Shown here in pieces: positions 16,926-25,823 of a stretch of DNA of 64,000 nucleotides. The stretch's first letter is position 1. Each line of letters starts with the position of its first letter. The DNA is from Granulicella sapmiensis (lineage in GTDB: Bacteria; Acidobacteriota; Terriglobia; Terriglobales; Acidobacteriaceae), in the NCBI GenBank assembly GCA_026225395.1, contig JAMFSR010000029.1, forward strand, positions 62,001 through 126,000. Reading direction: 5' to 3'. The position numbers and the translations under genes are program-made. The notes beneath the pieces were generated by a model. That model was not told where the DNA came from. It saw only the letters and a list, made by a program, of their open reading frames with translations, and did no database searches.

Positions 16926-18558
16926 CGCGGTGCCCCGGACACTCCTGCCCGGCGTGCTCCACCAGCAGGTCTATCAGGCCCTCGCCGTAACGCGCCACAA
17001 ACCATACGCCGCCCAGCAGGCGCTCCTGCAGGTGGCCGTCCGGCAGCACACTCAGCATGATCGCCGTCGCATGCTTTTTCAGTGACGTCTCCTTCTGCAC
17101 CTCGAACTCCGCCGCCATCCTCCGCAGCCGGTTCATCTGGTACAGCATCTTGCTTGCGCTTACGCCCGCGGCATGGCCAAGATCGGCCGACATGGCTGTC
17201 ATGTACTCCGTCAACGCTTCGAGCTCTGCATCCATCGCCTTGCCGACAGCCGCAATCTTCCGCTTGCCTTCAATAGGCATCGCCCGCGCGCCCTGCCGCA
17301 GCGCCAGCGCGTCAATGGTCTTCGCCTCGAACACCTGCATCAGACCAACCTCATGCAACTCCATCGCCTTCGCGATGGCAGGTTCAATCAAAGTCGCCGA
17401 AAGCCGTGGGAGCACCGGCGTCACGCGTCCCAGGATCGTCTCGTATACCACCGCCGACTGCGCAAAGTAGGCAATTTCCGCGGGGCCGCCGATGTACGCC
17501 GCCGTCGGCAGAATCGTATCCTGGAACACCGCCCGCAGCAGCGCGTTCGGGCTCAGCCGTTCCGGCGCCGTCTCCAGCATGGCCAGCAGCTCATCGGTCG
17601 CATAGGCACGCGATCCAGCCTTCCACCCGCCTTCGGGCGTACGCTTCAGCGCCAGCCGCGCGCCTGTCTCTTCGTCCATCAGAAAGAGCAGCGAATGCCC
17701 CGGCGAAACCAGCACCTGCGCGTGATACCCCGCAGCCTCAAGCTCCTTCGCCCGCGCCAACAGGGAGACTTCAAGCTCTTCTGCCTTCTCAATGGCCACC
17801 CGCAGCGTGTTCGTGCCCAGCGCATGGAACGCCGGCGACGACGCATCCATCACCACCAGCCCCTGCGCCGCAAACAGCTTCGTCAGCAACCTTCCGAATG
17901 CACCCGCAAGTGTTGCATCCGGCGCATAACACTCGCGCAGCAACTCGCTCACCGGCGCCCAGCCCAACAGCTCGCTCGCCTGGTCAAGCGCGGCCTCGAG
18001 CCGCAGACGGCCCTCTTCACTGCCGCCATCAACCTTTAGCCCACCCACAGGAACCGGCTTCTCTGCTTTCAATCCCAACGTGAGCTTTTCAACCGCTGTC
18101 TTGGACAGCAACGCAACCTGGTCGACTTCTTCCAGATCGTGGTCCTCGGTCGCCAGCCAGAACACCGGCACGTGCTCGCGCCCACTCACTGCCGTTGCAT
18201 CCTTCGCCTTGCGCACCGCCGTAGCTGCCTTGAGCAGTGTCAGCAGCGGTCCACCGAACAGGCCCACCTGCTGCCCGCTCACCACCGCGGCTGCGCCGTT
18301 GCGCAAACGCTCTATATTGGCGAGAACTTCTCCGCCGGCACCGAAACCATCCGCCTGCCGCAACAGTGCATCGGCAAGCTTGCCCCTGTGCGCCTCACTC
18401 AGCTGCGGAGAAACCTTCGCCCACCCCATGGAAAACGGGTCCGTCGGATACCACCGCCGCAACGCCGCCGCATGCGCCGACGAAGCCGCATCCACGTAGT
18501 CGCGAAATAACGCAGTCGTCCCAGGCATCGTCGAAATGGGATAGCACTCGATGTTCAT
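16912..18558 (-). CDS. bshC: Bacillithiol biosynthesis cysteine-adding enzyme
   Basis: Adds cysteine to GlcN-malate as the last step of bacillithiol synthesis. The 548-aa length and features fit BshC: 'VSGQQVGLFGGPLLTLLKAATAV' near residue 95, 'VFWLATEDHDLEEVDQV' near 130, 'ISPGHSLLFL'-like 'LVSPGHSLLFLMDEETG' in the middle, and the 'ILPTAAYIGGPAEIAYFAQ' segment near 350. bshA and bshB are not in this window. It implies bacillithiol as a major thiol and therefore a demand for cysteine. Confidence 0.9.
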   Translation of the reverse strand: MNIECYPISTMPGTTALFRDYVDAASSAHAAALRRWYPTDPFSMGWAKVSPQLSEAHRGKLADALLRQADGFGAGGEVLANIERLRNGAAAVVSGQQVGLFGGPLLTLLKAATAVRKAKDATAVSGREHVPVFWLATEDHDLEEVDQVALLSKTAVEKLTLGLKAEKPVPVGGLKVDGGSEEGRLRLEAALDQASELLGWAPVSELLRECYAPDATLAGAFGRLLTKLFAAQGLVVMDASSPAFHALGTNTLRVAIEKAEELEVSLLARAKELEAAGYHAQVLVSPGHSLLFLMDEETGARLALKRTPEGGWKAGSRAYATDELLAMLETAPERLSPNALLRAVFQDTILPTAAYIGGPAEIAYFAQSAVVYETILGRVTPVLPRLSATLIEPAIAKAMELHEVGLMQVFEAKTIDALALRQGARAMPIEGKRKIAAVGKAMDAELEALTEYMTAMSADLGHAAGVSASKMLYQMNRLRRMAAEFEVQKETSLKKHATAIMLSVLPDGHLQERLLGGVWFVARYGEGLIDLLVEHAGQECPGHRVISL

Positions 18559-18678
18559 GCAGTATCAGTCTCTCATTTCAACGGGGATCGAACCATCAGT
18601 GTTTGGATGCGCCATATTTCGCCTCGATGCAGCGAAACTTCCGGGCGCTTCGCCATCGGGCTCGTTTACCCTATCGTT

Positions 18679-19308
18679 ATGGCCACCAAGCGCTCAGCTA
18701 CCAAGTCTGCCTCCAAGCCCGCTGCCAAAAACGTTACGCCAAAGAAGCTCACCGGAAAAGCCCGCACGCTCTCCTCGAAAACGGTCTATAAGGGCAAAGT
18801 CTTCTGGATCACCCGCGATGAAGTCGTCGAACCCGGCGGCGTGCACGCCACGCGCGACGTCATCCGCCACAACGGCTCGGTCGTAATCCTCGCAGTGGAC
18901 ACGAAGACCAACCCCGCCGACCCCGGCATCCTGCTCATTCGACAGTACCGCCATGCGGCCGGCCAGTTCCTGCTCGAGCTCCCAGCCGGCCGCATCGAGC
19001 CCGGCGAAAAACTCATCCCTGCCGGCAAGCGCGAACTCATCGAAGAGACAGGCTACCGCGCCAAGAAGTGGTCCAAACACGTCAAGTACTTCGCCAGCCC
19101 TGGCTTCCTCACCGAAGCCATGAACATCCTGCTGGCGGAAGACCTCACCCTGGGCGAAGCTACCCCGGAAGACGACGAGCGCATCGAACTCCATATGACA
19201 CCGTTATCGGAGGTTTTGCGACTCATCCACACCGGAAAGATCCACGACGGCAAGACCCTTATCGGCGTTCTCTACTACGACTCGCTCCGGCGTACTGCAC
19301 GGCGCTAA
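18679..19308 (+). CDS. NUDIX hydrolase (ADP-ribose pyrophosphatase-like)
   Basis: The 209-aa protein carries a complete Nudix box, G-x5-E-x7-REL-x-EE-x-GY, at about residues 112-134, after a substrate-domain segment 'RHNGSVVILAVD'. The C-terminal 'FASPGFLTEAMNILLAEDL' is typical of ADP-ribose/NDP-sugar pyrophosphatases. The N-terminus (1-35) is unusually rich in Lys, Ala and Ser (KRSATKSASKPAAKN), a tail not part of the Nudix fold. The start at 18679 is the first ATG giving this protein; longer frames run upstream without support. Confidence 0.88.
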   Translation: MATKRSATKSASKPAAKNVTPKKLTGKARTLSSKTVYKGKVFWITRDEVVEPGGVHATRDVIRHNGSVVILAVDTKTNPADPGILLIRQYRHAAGQFLLELPAGRIEPGEKLIPAGKRELIEETGYRAKKWSKHVKYFASPGFLTEAMNILLAEDLTLGEATPEDDERIELHMTPLSEVLRLIHTGKIHDGKTLIGVLYYDSLRRTARR

Positions 19309-19390
19309 TTTCAGTCAGATCAAATCAAGCGGCACTGTTTTCTTTCATGAAAAAGGGTGTAGGCCGTGCTGTGCCAAAATTTTCAATTAT

Positions 19391-19545
19391 TTGTCAGGTA
19401 GCTTACAAACTATATTGTTTGCCATGGTTTACAAAACTTACACGATCCCGAACAGGCATCCATTCGTGCGTCGTAAGCGTTTAAATAGATACCGTTCCAT
19501 CGCACTGCGGAGGGACGGATATAACAAGCAAGCAAAGGGCCCATC
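19391..19545 (+). promoter_or_regulatory. Putative promoter and long 5' leader of the cold-shock gene
   Basis: The segment before the cold-shock gene is AT-rich compared with the rest of the window. TTGTCA (19391-19396) and TATTGT (19413-19418) with a 16-bp spacer resemble a sigma-70 promoter. They would give a leader of about 120 nt, as seen for cspA-type mRNAs whose leaders fold differently with temperature. AAGG lies about 7 nt before the ATG. Confidence 0.45.
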
Positions 19546-19761
19546 ATGGCACAGTACAAAGGCACGGTGAAGTGGTTTAACAATGCAAAAGGCTATGGAT
19601 TTCTAGGCCACGACGGTGGCCCGGATGTCTTCGTTCACTACAGTTCCATTCAGCTTGACGGCTACAAGAGCCTCAAAGAAGGTGACGAGGTTGAATTCGA
19701 CGTCATCCAGGGCACAAAAGGCCCCCAAGCTGATCAGGTAATACGGACGAAGGCAGTTTAA
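19546..19761 (+). CDS. Cold-shock domain protein (CspA family)
   Basis: A 71-aa single OB-fold protein that binds single-stranded RNA/DNA. RNP1 appears as 'KGYGFLGH' and RNP2 as 'DVFVHYS'; '[14 protein letters not shown]' is the family signature. It acts as an RNA chaperone, possibly constitutively, since many Csps are not cold-induced. The long AT-rich leader suggests post-transcriptional control. Confidence 0.95.
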   Translation: MAQYKGTVKWFNNAKGYGFLGHDGGPDVFVHYSSIQLDGYKSLKEGDEVEFDVIQGTKGPQADQVIRTKAV

Positions 19762-19822
19762 TCCTTAGCGGAGCGGTTCCGAGCGCTCCAGCCACTTCTG
19801 CAGCAAATTTTCTGCCATGCTT

Positions 19823-19867
19823 AAGGCCCGAGGTTCGCATCTACAATCGATGCGGCCCCCGGGCCTT
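19823..19867 (+). terminator. Two-tier hairpin just before polX
   Basis: Outer stem AAGGCCCG (19823-19830) pairs with CGGGCCTT (19860-19867), and inner stem CGCATC (19836-19841) with GATGCG (19849-19854). CTTCT follows, then the polX ATG five bases later. It could end the cold-shock transcript or hold the polX start, which has no separate Shine-Dalgarno. Confidence 0.55.
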
Positions 19868-19872
19868 CTTCT

Positions 19873-21711
19873 ATGGACAACATCACACTAGCCCGACTCC
19901 TCGACGAAACTGCTTCGCTGCTCGAAATCGACGCCGCCGATCCCTTCCGCATACGCTCCTATCGCCGCGCCGCCGAGGCCGTGGAGCAGCAAACCACCCA
20001 GCTCGCCACGCTCGCTACGCCCGAAGCCGACCCCAAAGCACTGCTTGCCATTCCCGGCATCGGCAAGGGCATGGCCGCCAACATCCGCGACCTCGTCGCT
20101 ACCGGCTCCATGCCGCTGCGCGATGAGTTGCTGACGAAGTACAAGCCGACCATGCTCGAACTTCTGCGTCTGCCCGGCATGGGGCCTAAGACCGTGGCTA
20201 TGCTCTACTCGGCGCTACAGGTCGCCGACATCGACGCCCTCGAAGAAGCTGCCAAGCGCGGCGACCTGCTCACGTTGCCGCGCATGGGCCAGAAATTTAC
20301 CGACAAGCTCCTCAAGGGCATCGAAGACCACCGCCGCAACTCCTCGCGTTTCCGCATCGACGTCGCTCGTGAGCACGCCGAGCGCATCTCCGAGCTCATC
20401 CGCCAGTTCCCTGGTATCGACAAGATCACTCCCGCCGGCTCGCTCCGCCGTGGCAAGGAGTCCGTCGGCGACCTCGACCTGCTCGTCACCGGCCCCGCCT
20501 GCGAGCCTGACGTTGTCGCGGCAGCCGTCGAGCATGTCGCTACGCTTCCGCTGATCGACAAACTCATCGCTCGCGGCCAGAATAAGGTTTCCTTCAATTT
20601 GCGCAACGGCCTGCAGGTCGATGTCCGCCTGTTGCCACGCGCCAGCTACGGCGCCGCGCTGCAATACTTCACCGGCTCGAAGCACCACAACGTCGCACTC
20701 CGCCAGCGTGCCATCAAGCGCGGCCTCACGCTCTCCGAGTACGCTCTCATGCGGCTTGAAGACAACAAGATCATCGCCGCCGAAAGCGAAGAGGCCATCT
20801 ACAACGCGCTCGACCTTGACTACATCGCGCCGGAGCTTCGCGAGAACTGTGGCGAGCTGGAAGCAGCGGCCAAGCACACGCTCCCGCACCTGATCGTCCG
20901 CTCCGATATCCGCGGCGACGTGCACATGCACACCACCGAATCCGACGGCGCCAATTCCATCCGCCAGATGGCCGAAGCAGCCATCGAGCGCGGCCTCGAG
21001 TACATCGCCATCACCGACCACTCCAAGCTGCTCGCCATGACCAACGGCATGGACGACAAGCGCGCTCTCGCCCATGCCACCCGCATCCGCGCAGAAAGCG
21101 ACAAGCTCGCCGAAGAGTTCGCCGCGAAAAAGGGTCCGCAGTGGGCGCGGTTCAAGGCCCGCGAAAAGGCTGGCGAACCCAACAACAACGAGCCGGCCGT
21201 CCCCTTCCGCATCCTCGCCGGCTGCGAGTGCGACATCCTGCTCGACGGCACGCTCGACCTCGAAGACAACACCATGGCGCAGCTCGATATCGTCATCGCC
21301 AGCGTCCACTCCGGCTTCAACCAGACAGATGCCGAAGTCACCGCGCGTGTCCTGCGCGCCTGCGAGAACCCTTATGTGCAGATCCTCGGCCACCCCACCG
21401 GCCGCAAAGTCCTCAAGCGCGAGCCGTACAAGATCGACGTAGCCGCCATGCTTGCTGCCGCTGCGAAGTACGGCATCGCCGTCGAGCACAACTCCGCACC
21501 CGCACGCTCGGATCTTTCGGACCTGCACCTCCGCCAGGCAAAGGAACTCGGCTGCAAGCTCATCGTCAACACCGACGCCCACTCCACCGACGAGCTCGAC
21601 CAGATCGACCACGGCATCGTCCAGCTCCGCCGCGCCTGGCTCACCGCACAGGACCTCATCAATACGCAACCGGTGGAAGCTTTCCTCGCCAGCCTCCGTC
21701 CAAGACCGTAG
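19873..21711 (+). CDS. polX: DNA polymerase/3'-5' exonuclease PolX
   Basis: Family-X DNA polymerase fused to a PHP phosphoesterase, acting in base-excision gap filling. Residues 1-150 hold helix-hairpin-helix segments (LLAIPGIGKGMAANIRDL, LLRLPGMGPKTVAMLY). About 185-315 is the polymerase palm, with 'GSLRRGKESVGDLDLLVTG' containing the catalytic Asp pair. About 345-612 is the PHP domain (DVHMHTTESDG, ITDHSK, HPTG). The 612-aa length is normal for bacterial PolX. The start is not preceded by a clear ribosome-binding site; a hairpin lies there instead. Confidence 0.95.
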   Translation: MDNITLARLLDETASLLEIDAADPFRIRSYRRAAEAVEQQTTQLATLATPEADPKALLAIPGIGKGMAANIRDLVATGSMPLRDELLTKYKPTMLELLRLPGMGPKTVAMLYSALQVADIDALEEAAKRGDLLTLPRMGQKFTDKLLKGIEDHRRNSSRFRIDVAREHAERISELIRQFPGIDKITPAGSLRRGKESVGDLDLLVTGPACEPDVVAAAVEHVATLPLIDKLIARGQNKVSFNLRNGLQVDVRLLPRASYGAALQYFTGSKHHNVALRQRAIKRGLTLSEYALMRLEDNKIIAAESEEAIYNALDLDYIAPELRENCGELEAAAKHTLPHLIVRSDIRGDVHMHTTESDGANSIRQMAEAAIERGLEYIAITDHSKLLAMTNGMDDKRALAHATRIRAESDKLAEEFAAKKGPQWARFKAREKAGEPNNNEPAVPFRILAGCECDILLDGTLDLEDNTMAQLDIVIASVHSGFNQTDAEVTARVLRACENPYVQILGHPTGRKVLKREPYKIDVAAMLAAAAKYGIAVEHNSAPARSDLSDLHLRQAKELGCKLIVNTDAHSTDELDQIDHGIVQLRRAWLTAQDLINTQPVEAFLASLRPRP

Positions 21712-21732
21712 AAGACCAAGTTCAACAAACGC

Positions 21733-21761
21733 CCTCATCCTGAGCGCAGCGAAGACCTGCT
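21733..21761 (+). repeat. A-family dispersed repeat
   Basis: A short copy reading CATCCTGAGCGCAGCGAAGACCTGC with the order seen elsewhere, in the gap after polX. Confidence 0.65.
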
Positions 21762-21796
21762 GCTCGCCTCGGTCAACACAACCACCGGAGAACTCC

Positions 21797-22366
21797 ATGT
21801 CCGACCTGAATCTGGGCCCGTCGCAACAAAGCAGCCCACTCAAAGGCATCCTCATCGCCGTCGTCGTCCTCGCCGCAGTTGCCGTCGGAGTCTTCTATCT
21901 CGGCCCGCACCGCACTGCCGAGATCACCATTCCTAAGACCCATCTCTACGCTGCACACACAACATCCAAAAGCCTGCCAGGAGCGCCGCACATCGTCGGC
22001 CAGCTCGCTGAAAGCGAGAACGACCTCTACGTTGTCGCCACCCTGAACATCAAAAACAATCTCCCCATTCCCATCTATCTCGACAACGTCACTGCAACCT
22101 ACACCAGCCCGGAAGACACTGTTCTCGACGCGCGCGCCCCTAGCGCTACCGATCTCTCACGTCTCGAGGAAATCTTCCCCGCGCTCAGCCCGCTCATGCC
22201 CACCCCATTGCCGCTCAGCGAAGGCATTCCAGCAAAGTCCACCGTACAAGGCACCGTGCTGCTGCACTTCCCCGGTCTCACCGAGCAGACATGGAAAGAA
22301 CACAAGTCCATCACGCTCACCCTCAATTACATTCACCAGAGTCCGCAGACAATTCCCATTCCTTAA
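21797..22366 (+). CDS. Single-pass membrane protein, hypothetical
   Basis: The 189-aa protein has a short cytoplasmic N-terminus (MSDLNLGPSQQSSPLKG), one membrane helix (about 18-37) and an extracytoplasmic domain. The domain includes 'DLYVVATLNIKNNLPIPIYLDNVTATYTS', which reads like a beta-sandwich of the FxxF/LEA or 'DUF' type. ATG 21797 follows GGAGAACTCC. No enzymatic motif and no firm family assignment. It ends at a shared terminator facing the next gene. Confidence 0.6.
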   Translation: MSDLNLGPSQQSSPLKGILIAVVVLAAVAVGVFYLGPHRTAEITIPKTHLYAAHTTSKSLPGAPHIVGQLAESENDLYVVATLNIKNNLPIPIYLDNVTATYTSPEDTVLDARAPSATDLSRLEEIFPALSPLMPTPLPLSEGIPAKSTVQGTVLLHFPGLTEQTWKEHKSITLTLNYIHQSPQTIPIP

Positions 22367-22383
22367 ACGCCAGGACGCGTAAA

Positions 22384-22410
22384 AGGCCGCGCAGCATAGC
22401 CGCGCGGCCT
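22384..22410. terminator. Bidirectional intrinsic terminator
   Basis: AGGCCGCGC and GCGCGGCCT form a 9-bp stem with a 9-nt loop between two convergent genes. AAAA precedes it and TCTTCGTTT follows. Confidence 0.85.
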
Positions 22411-22433
22411 CTTCGTTTAACTGTTGCAGCGAG

Positions 22434-23285
22434 TTATTCGCCGTTAGGCATGATCGGCGCCGGAGCGCTCTTCGGTGTGCTGAGATAGCCCGTAACCTGA
22501 TTCTTGCTGATGTTGTTCACAACGATCTCGAACAACGCCGGCGACTTGCCGGAGTAGAACTGGATCGGCTCATCGAGATTTTTGTCCTTCTTCTCGATAC
22601 TTTTGTCATCCGCGCTCACAGCGAGCGTGAACTTCGACTTCTTCGGATCGACCTTCTTCAGGCCAACCTTGATCGTGCCGACGTTCTGCGCAGGTGCGCC
22701 TTTCTGCAGCGTGAACTCGTAGTAGTTCCGATCGCCCTTGTGCTTCAGGGTTTCCAGTTCGTCGTGGTTGGTGGCGATCAAGCCGCTCATCACGCCTGCA
22801 TCACCCATAACGCGGGTCAACTGACCCTTCGTGTCGGCGAGGTCAGCCTGCGTTGACGCAACATCCGTCTTCACGCCGGTTACATCGGTCTTCACGTTCG
22901 AAACATCGCTCTGCACCGCGCCAACCTGCTGCGCCGTCGCTGCCTGTTCCTTTGCGAGTCTCGAAGTCTGTGCAGCCGTAGCGCGCTGCTCAGCGATCAG
23001 GACGTTCGACTTCTCTTCCAACTGCTTCTGCGTCAGGCCAACACTCTGGCCCAGGGTTTGTGCCTGCGCCCGCATCCGCTCGTTGGTTTCATCAAGCTTC
23101 TGAGAAAGCGCCGTGTTCTGTTGATTGGCGGCCGTGAGACTTGCCTCGTCTGCCTGCAAGTGATTCTGCAGACCGAAAGCCCATCCAAGCGCTCCCAGGG
23201 AAAGTACAACACCGGCAATGGCTACACCAGCCAGCCAGCCCGGCGTCTTCTGTTCCACTACATACTCGCGATCGATTTCGCTCAT
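22434..23285 (-). CDS. Membrane-anchored coiled-coil protein, hypothetical
   Basis: The 283-aa protein has a cytoplasmic N-terminus (MSEIDREYVVEQKTPGW), one membrane helix (about 18-40), then a long predicted coiled coil (about 45-160). The coiled coil contains 11-residue-like repeats (VGAVQSDVSNVKTDVTGVKTD). A C-terminal globular domain (about 175-270) is rich in Lys and beta strands (YYEFTLQKGAPAQNVGTIKVGLKKVD). ATG 23285 has AAGGAG at ideal spacing. No named family recognised; possibly an envelope spacer or scaffold. Confidence 0.65.
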   Translation of the reverse strand: MSEIDREYVVEQKTPGWLAGVAIAGVVLSLGALGWAFGLQNHLQADEASLTAANQQNTALSQKLDETNERMRAQAQTLGQSVGLTQKQLEEKSNVLIAEQRATAAQTSRLAKEQAATAQQVGAVQSDVSNVKTDVTGVKTDVASTQADLADTKGQLTRVMGDAGVMSGLIATNHDELETLKHKGDRNYYEFTLQKGAPAQNVGTIKVGLKKVDPKKSKFTLAVSADDKSIEKKDKNLDEPIQFYSGKSPALFEIVVNNISKNQVTGYLSTPKSAPAPIMPNGE

Positions 23286-23403
23286 AAACACGCTCCTTGA
23301 TGTCCGCTACCGCGCACGTAAAATTACGTTACAACGAATGACGCAGCCGAACAAAAAGTAGGATGCACTTCGTTGGCCGATAACATTGTTGATAAGGGCA
23401 ATA

Positions 23404-24408
23404 TTGCAGAAAAAATCAGACATCCTTATAGCCGGGGCTGGCATCGTGGGTTTGTCGCTCGCGCTCGAACTTCACAGCCGCGGCGCGCAAGTCACAGTCC
23501 TTGAACGCGATACGGCGTTAGCCCAGGCATCCACCGCGGCTGCGGGAATGCTGGCCGCCAACGACCCTCACAATCCACTCGCCCTGGAGCCGCTTTCCCG
23601 CCTCAGTATCCATCTATATTCAGGATTCCTCGAAAAAATCGCTGCGCTCTCCGGCATCGCTGTCCCGTACCAGACCAGCGTCACCCATCAATACGTCGCC
23701 GACGGCTCCATCACCCGCCTCGCTGAACACTCCCTCGATCCCCGCCAGCTGGCCGTTGCTCTTCTCGCCGCCGTCCGCGCCACCGACATCGACCTCCGCG
23801 AACACACCGAATTGAAGTTCACCGAAGAGTGGCCCAGTGGAGTCGCAGCACACTGCACAAGCGGAGATCGCATCAGCGTCCATCAACTTGTCTACGCTAC
23901 GGGTTCGTGGACATCCACAGATCGCCTTCGTCGCTTGAGCCTCCCGGTTTCGCCACGCAAAGGCCAGATGCTTCGCGTCCTCCTTCCGGACAATCTCAAC
24001 CTCCGCGAAGTCCACCGCGCCGAAGACATCTACATCGTCCCGCGCCTCTACGGACCCCAGGCTGGCTCCGCGCTTATCGGTGCGACCGTGGAAGATGCGG
24101 GCTTTGACACAACAGTGCAGTCCACAGACCTGGCAAACCTCCGTCACCGCGCATCCAGGCTCATTCCCACGCTGGCTTCTGAAACCGACGCCCCCACTCT
24201 CGAATCATGGGCCGGACTTCGCCCCGCAACACCGGACAATCTTCCCATCCTCGGCAGGATCGAGCACTCGCAAGAGTTCCTCGCCACCGGCCACTTCCGC
24301 AACGGCATTCTCCTCGCTCCTGCTACGGCCGTGGTCCTGGCCGATCTCATCGAAAACAGAACACCTTCGGTTGACCTGCAACCCTTCACCCCAACTCGCT
24401 TCCTCTAG
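23404..24408 (+). CDS. FAD-dependent glycine/D-amino-acid oxidase (ThiO-like)
   Basis: About 334 aa. The FAD-binding motif is 'DILIAGAGIVGLSLALEL', followed by 'ASTAAAGMLAANDPH', typical of glycine oxidase ThiO of thiamine thiazole synthesis. A C-terminal 'GLRPATPDNLPILGR' and 'ATGHFRNGILLAPATA' complete the DAO fold. There is no ATG at the N-terminus; TTG 23404 with AAGGG 5 nt upstream is the most likely start, and TTG 23386/23389 are alternatives. No other thiamine genes are nearby, so the physiological substrate is uncertain. Confidence 0.8.
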   Translation: MQKKSDILIAGAGIVGLSLALELHSRGAQVTVLERDTALAQASTAAAGMLAANDPHNPLALEPLSRLSIHLYSGFLEKIAALSGIAVPYQTSVTHQYVADGSITRLAEHSLDPRQLAVALLAAVRATDIDLREHTELKFTEEWPSGVAAHCTSGDRISVHQLVYATGSWTSTDRLRRLSLPVSPRKGQMLRVLLPDNLNLREVHRAEDIYIVPRLYGPQAGSALIGATVEDAGFDTTVQSTDLANLRHRASRLIPTLASETDAPTLESWAGLRPATPDNLPILGRIEHSQEFLATGHFRNGILLAPATAVVLADLIENRTPSVDLQPFTPTRFL

Positions 24409-24544
24409 CCCGACTTCCTGTTCCCTGTTGGCTGTTCGCTGTTCCCTTCTCTCTCCCTCCGATATTCGCGCACCCGCTCGTGACAAGCGATTCCGCCAAG
24501 TCCGATAATCTGTATCGCTGTTGATTTTCAGCCGGAGAGCGTTC

Positions 24545-25714
24545 ATGTCCACCACCGCTGCACCCAAAGGCCTTCAAGACGTCGTCGCCAACGAGTCTTC
24601 CATCTGCTTCATCGACGGCGGAAAAGGCATCCTCTCCTACCGCGGCATCGACATCCACGAGCTCGCCGACAAGTCCACCTTCGAAGAGATCACATACCTC
24701 CTCTGGAACGGCGCCCTCCCCACCGCGGCCGAGCTCAACGACTTCACCCACCAGCTCGCCGCCGCCCGCCAGCTCCCCTCCGACGTCATCGACTTCCTCT
24801 CCAGCGTGCCCAAAACCGCTTCGCCGATGGAAGTCCTCCGCACCACCGTCTCGCTGCTCTCCATCTACGACCCCGACGAAAAATCCGTCCTCCACACCGC
24901 CAACATCCGCAAAAGCTTCCGTCTCACCGCGCAGATCGCCATGATCGTCGCCATCTTCGACCGCATCCGCAAAGGCAAGGAGATCGTCGCTCCTGACACC
25001 TCGCTCTCGCACGCCGGCAACTTCCTCTGGATGCTCACCGGCGAGAAGCCCACCGAAACCGCGACCAAAGCACTCGATGTTGCATTGATCCTCCACGCCG
25101 ACCACGAGCTCAACGCCAGCACCTTCGCCGCCCGCGTCATCGCGGCCACGCTGTCGGACATGCACTCGGCCATTACCGGCGCCATCGGGGCGCTCAAGGG
25201 ACCACTCCACGGCGGAGCCAACGAAGCCGTCATGCACCTGCTCTATGACGTTGAGAAGTCCGGCGAAGATCCGGTCGATCACGTTCGCAAGATGCTCGCC
25301 AACAAGGAAAAAATCTCCGGCTTCGGCCACCGTGTCTACACCACGGAAGACCCCCGCGCCACGCATCTTCGCAAGATGTCGGAAGACCTCGGCAAAGACG
25401 CCAACCCGAAGTGGTACGAGATGTCCCGCGCCATCGAGCTCTTCGTCAAGGACGAAAAGAAGCTCAACGCCAACGTCGACTTCTACTCCGCCAGCACCTA
25501 CACCACGCTCGGCATCGACATCGATCTCTTTACGCCGATCTTCGCCATCAGCCGCATCTCCGGCTGGTGCGCTCACGTTATCGAGCAGCATGATGACAAC
25601 CGCCTGATCCGCCCCCGCGCCGACTACACCGGTCCAGCCTGGCCCGCTCCCTACGTCCCCATGGAGCAGCGTACCTCGCAGACCAAACCCTACCCGCCCA
25701 AACCGAGCGCGTAG
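24545..25714 (+). CDS. Citrate synthase (citrate/2-methylcitrate synthase family)
   Basis: Condenses oxaloacetate with acetyl-CoA (or propionyl-CoA). The 389-aa, short type-I-like protein has 'GILSYRGIDIHELA' near the N-terminus and the three catalytic residues in order: His in 'GPLHGGANEAV', His in 'SGFGHRVY' and Asp in 'NVDFYSA'. GGAGAG lies before ATG 24545. Short citrate synthases cannot be separated from methylcitrate synthases by reading alone, and no prp genes are adjacent. Confidence 0.9.
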   Translation: MSTTAAPKGLQDVVANESSICFIDGGKGILSYRGIDIHELADKSTFEEITYLLWNGALPTAAELNDFTHQLAAARQLPSDVIDFLSSVPKTASPMEVLRTTVSLLSIYDPDEKSVLHTANIRKSFRLTAQIAMIVAIFDRIRKGKEIVAPDTSLSHAGNFLWMLTGEKPTETATKALDVALILHADHELNASTFAARVIAATLSDMHSAITGAIGALKGPLHGGANEAVMHLLYDVEKSGEDPVDHVRKMLANKEKISGFGHRVYTTEDPRATHLRKMSEDLGKDANPKWYEMSRAIELFVKDEKKLNANVDFYSASTYTTLGIDIDLFTPIFAISRISGWCAHVIEQHDDNRLIRPRADYTGPAWPAPYVPMEQRTSQTKPYPPKPSA

Positions 25715-25823
25715 TCGCAGCCGTTCCGCCTTTTCCCCACATCCGGCAAAGATCGCGAACGCGCTCTTGCTCATCCCCGCCGACACGCATAGGCTAAGGC
25801 TGCGTCTTCACCGGGAAACCATC

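Noticed and set aside
20215..21855. 546-aa open frame on the minus strand across polX
   Set aside because: It is the antisense shadow of a clear PolX gene; high GC leaves antisense frames open. The same holds for long frames at 6049-7326, 41516-43120, 43367-44755 and 54805-56214.
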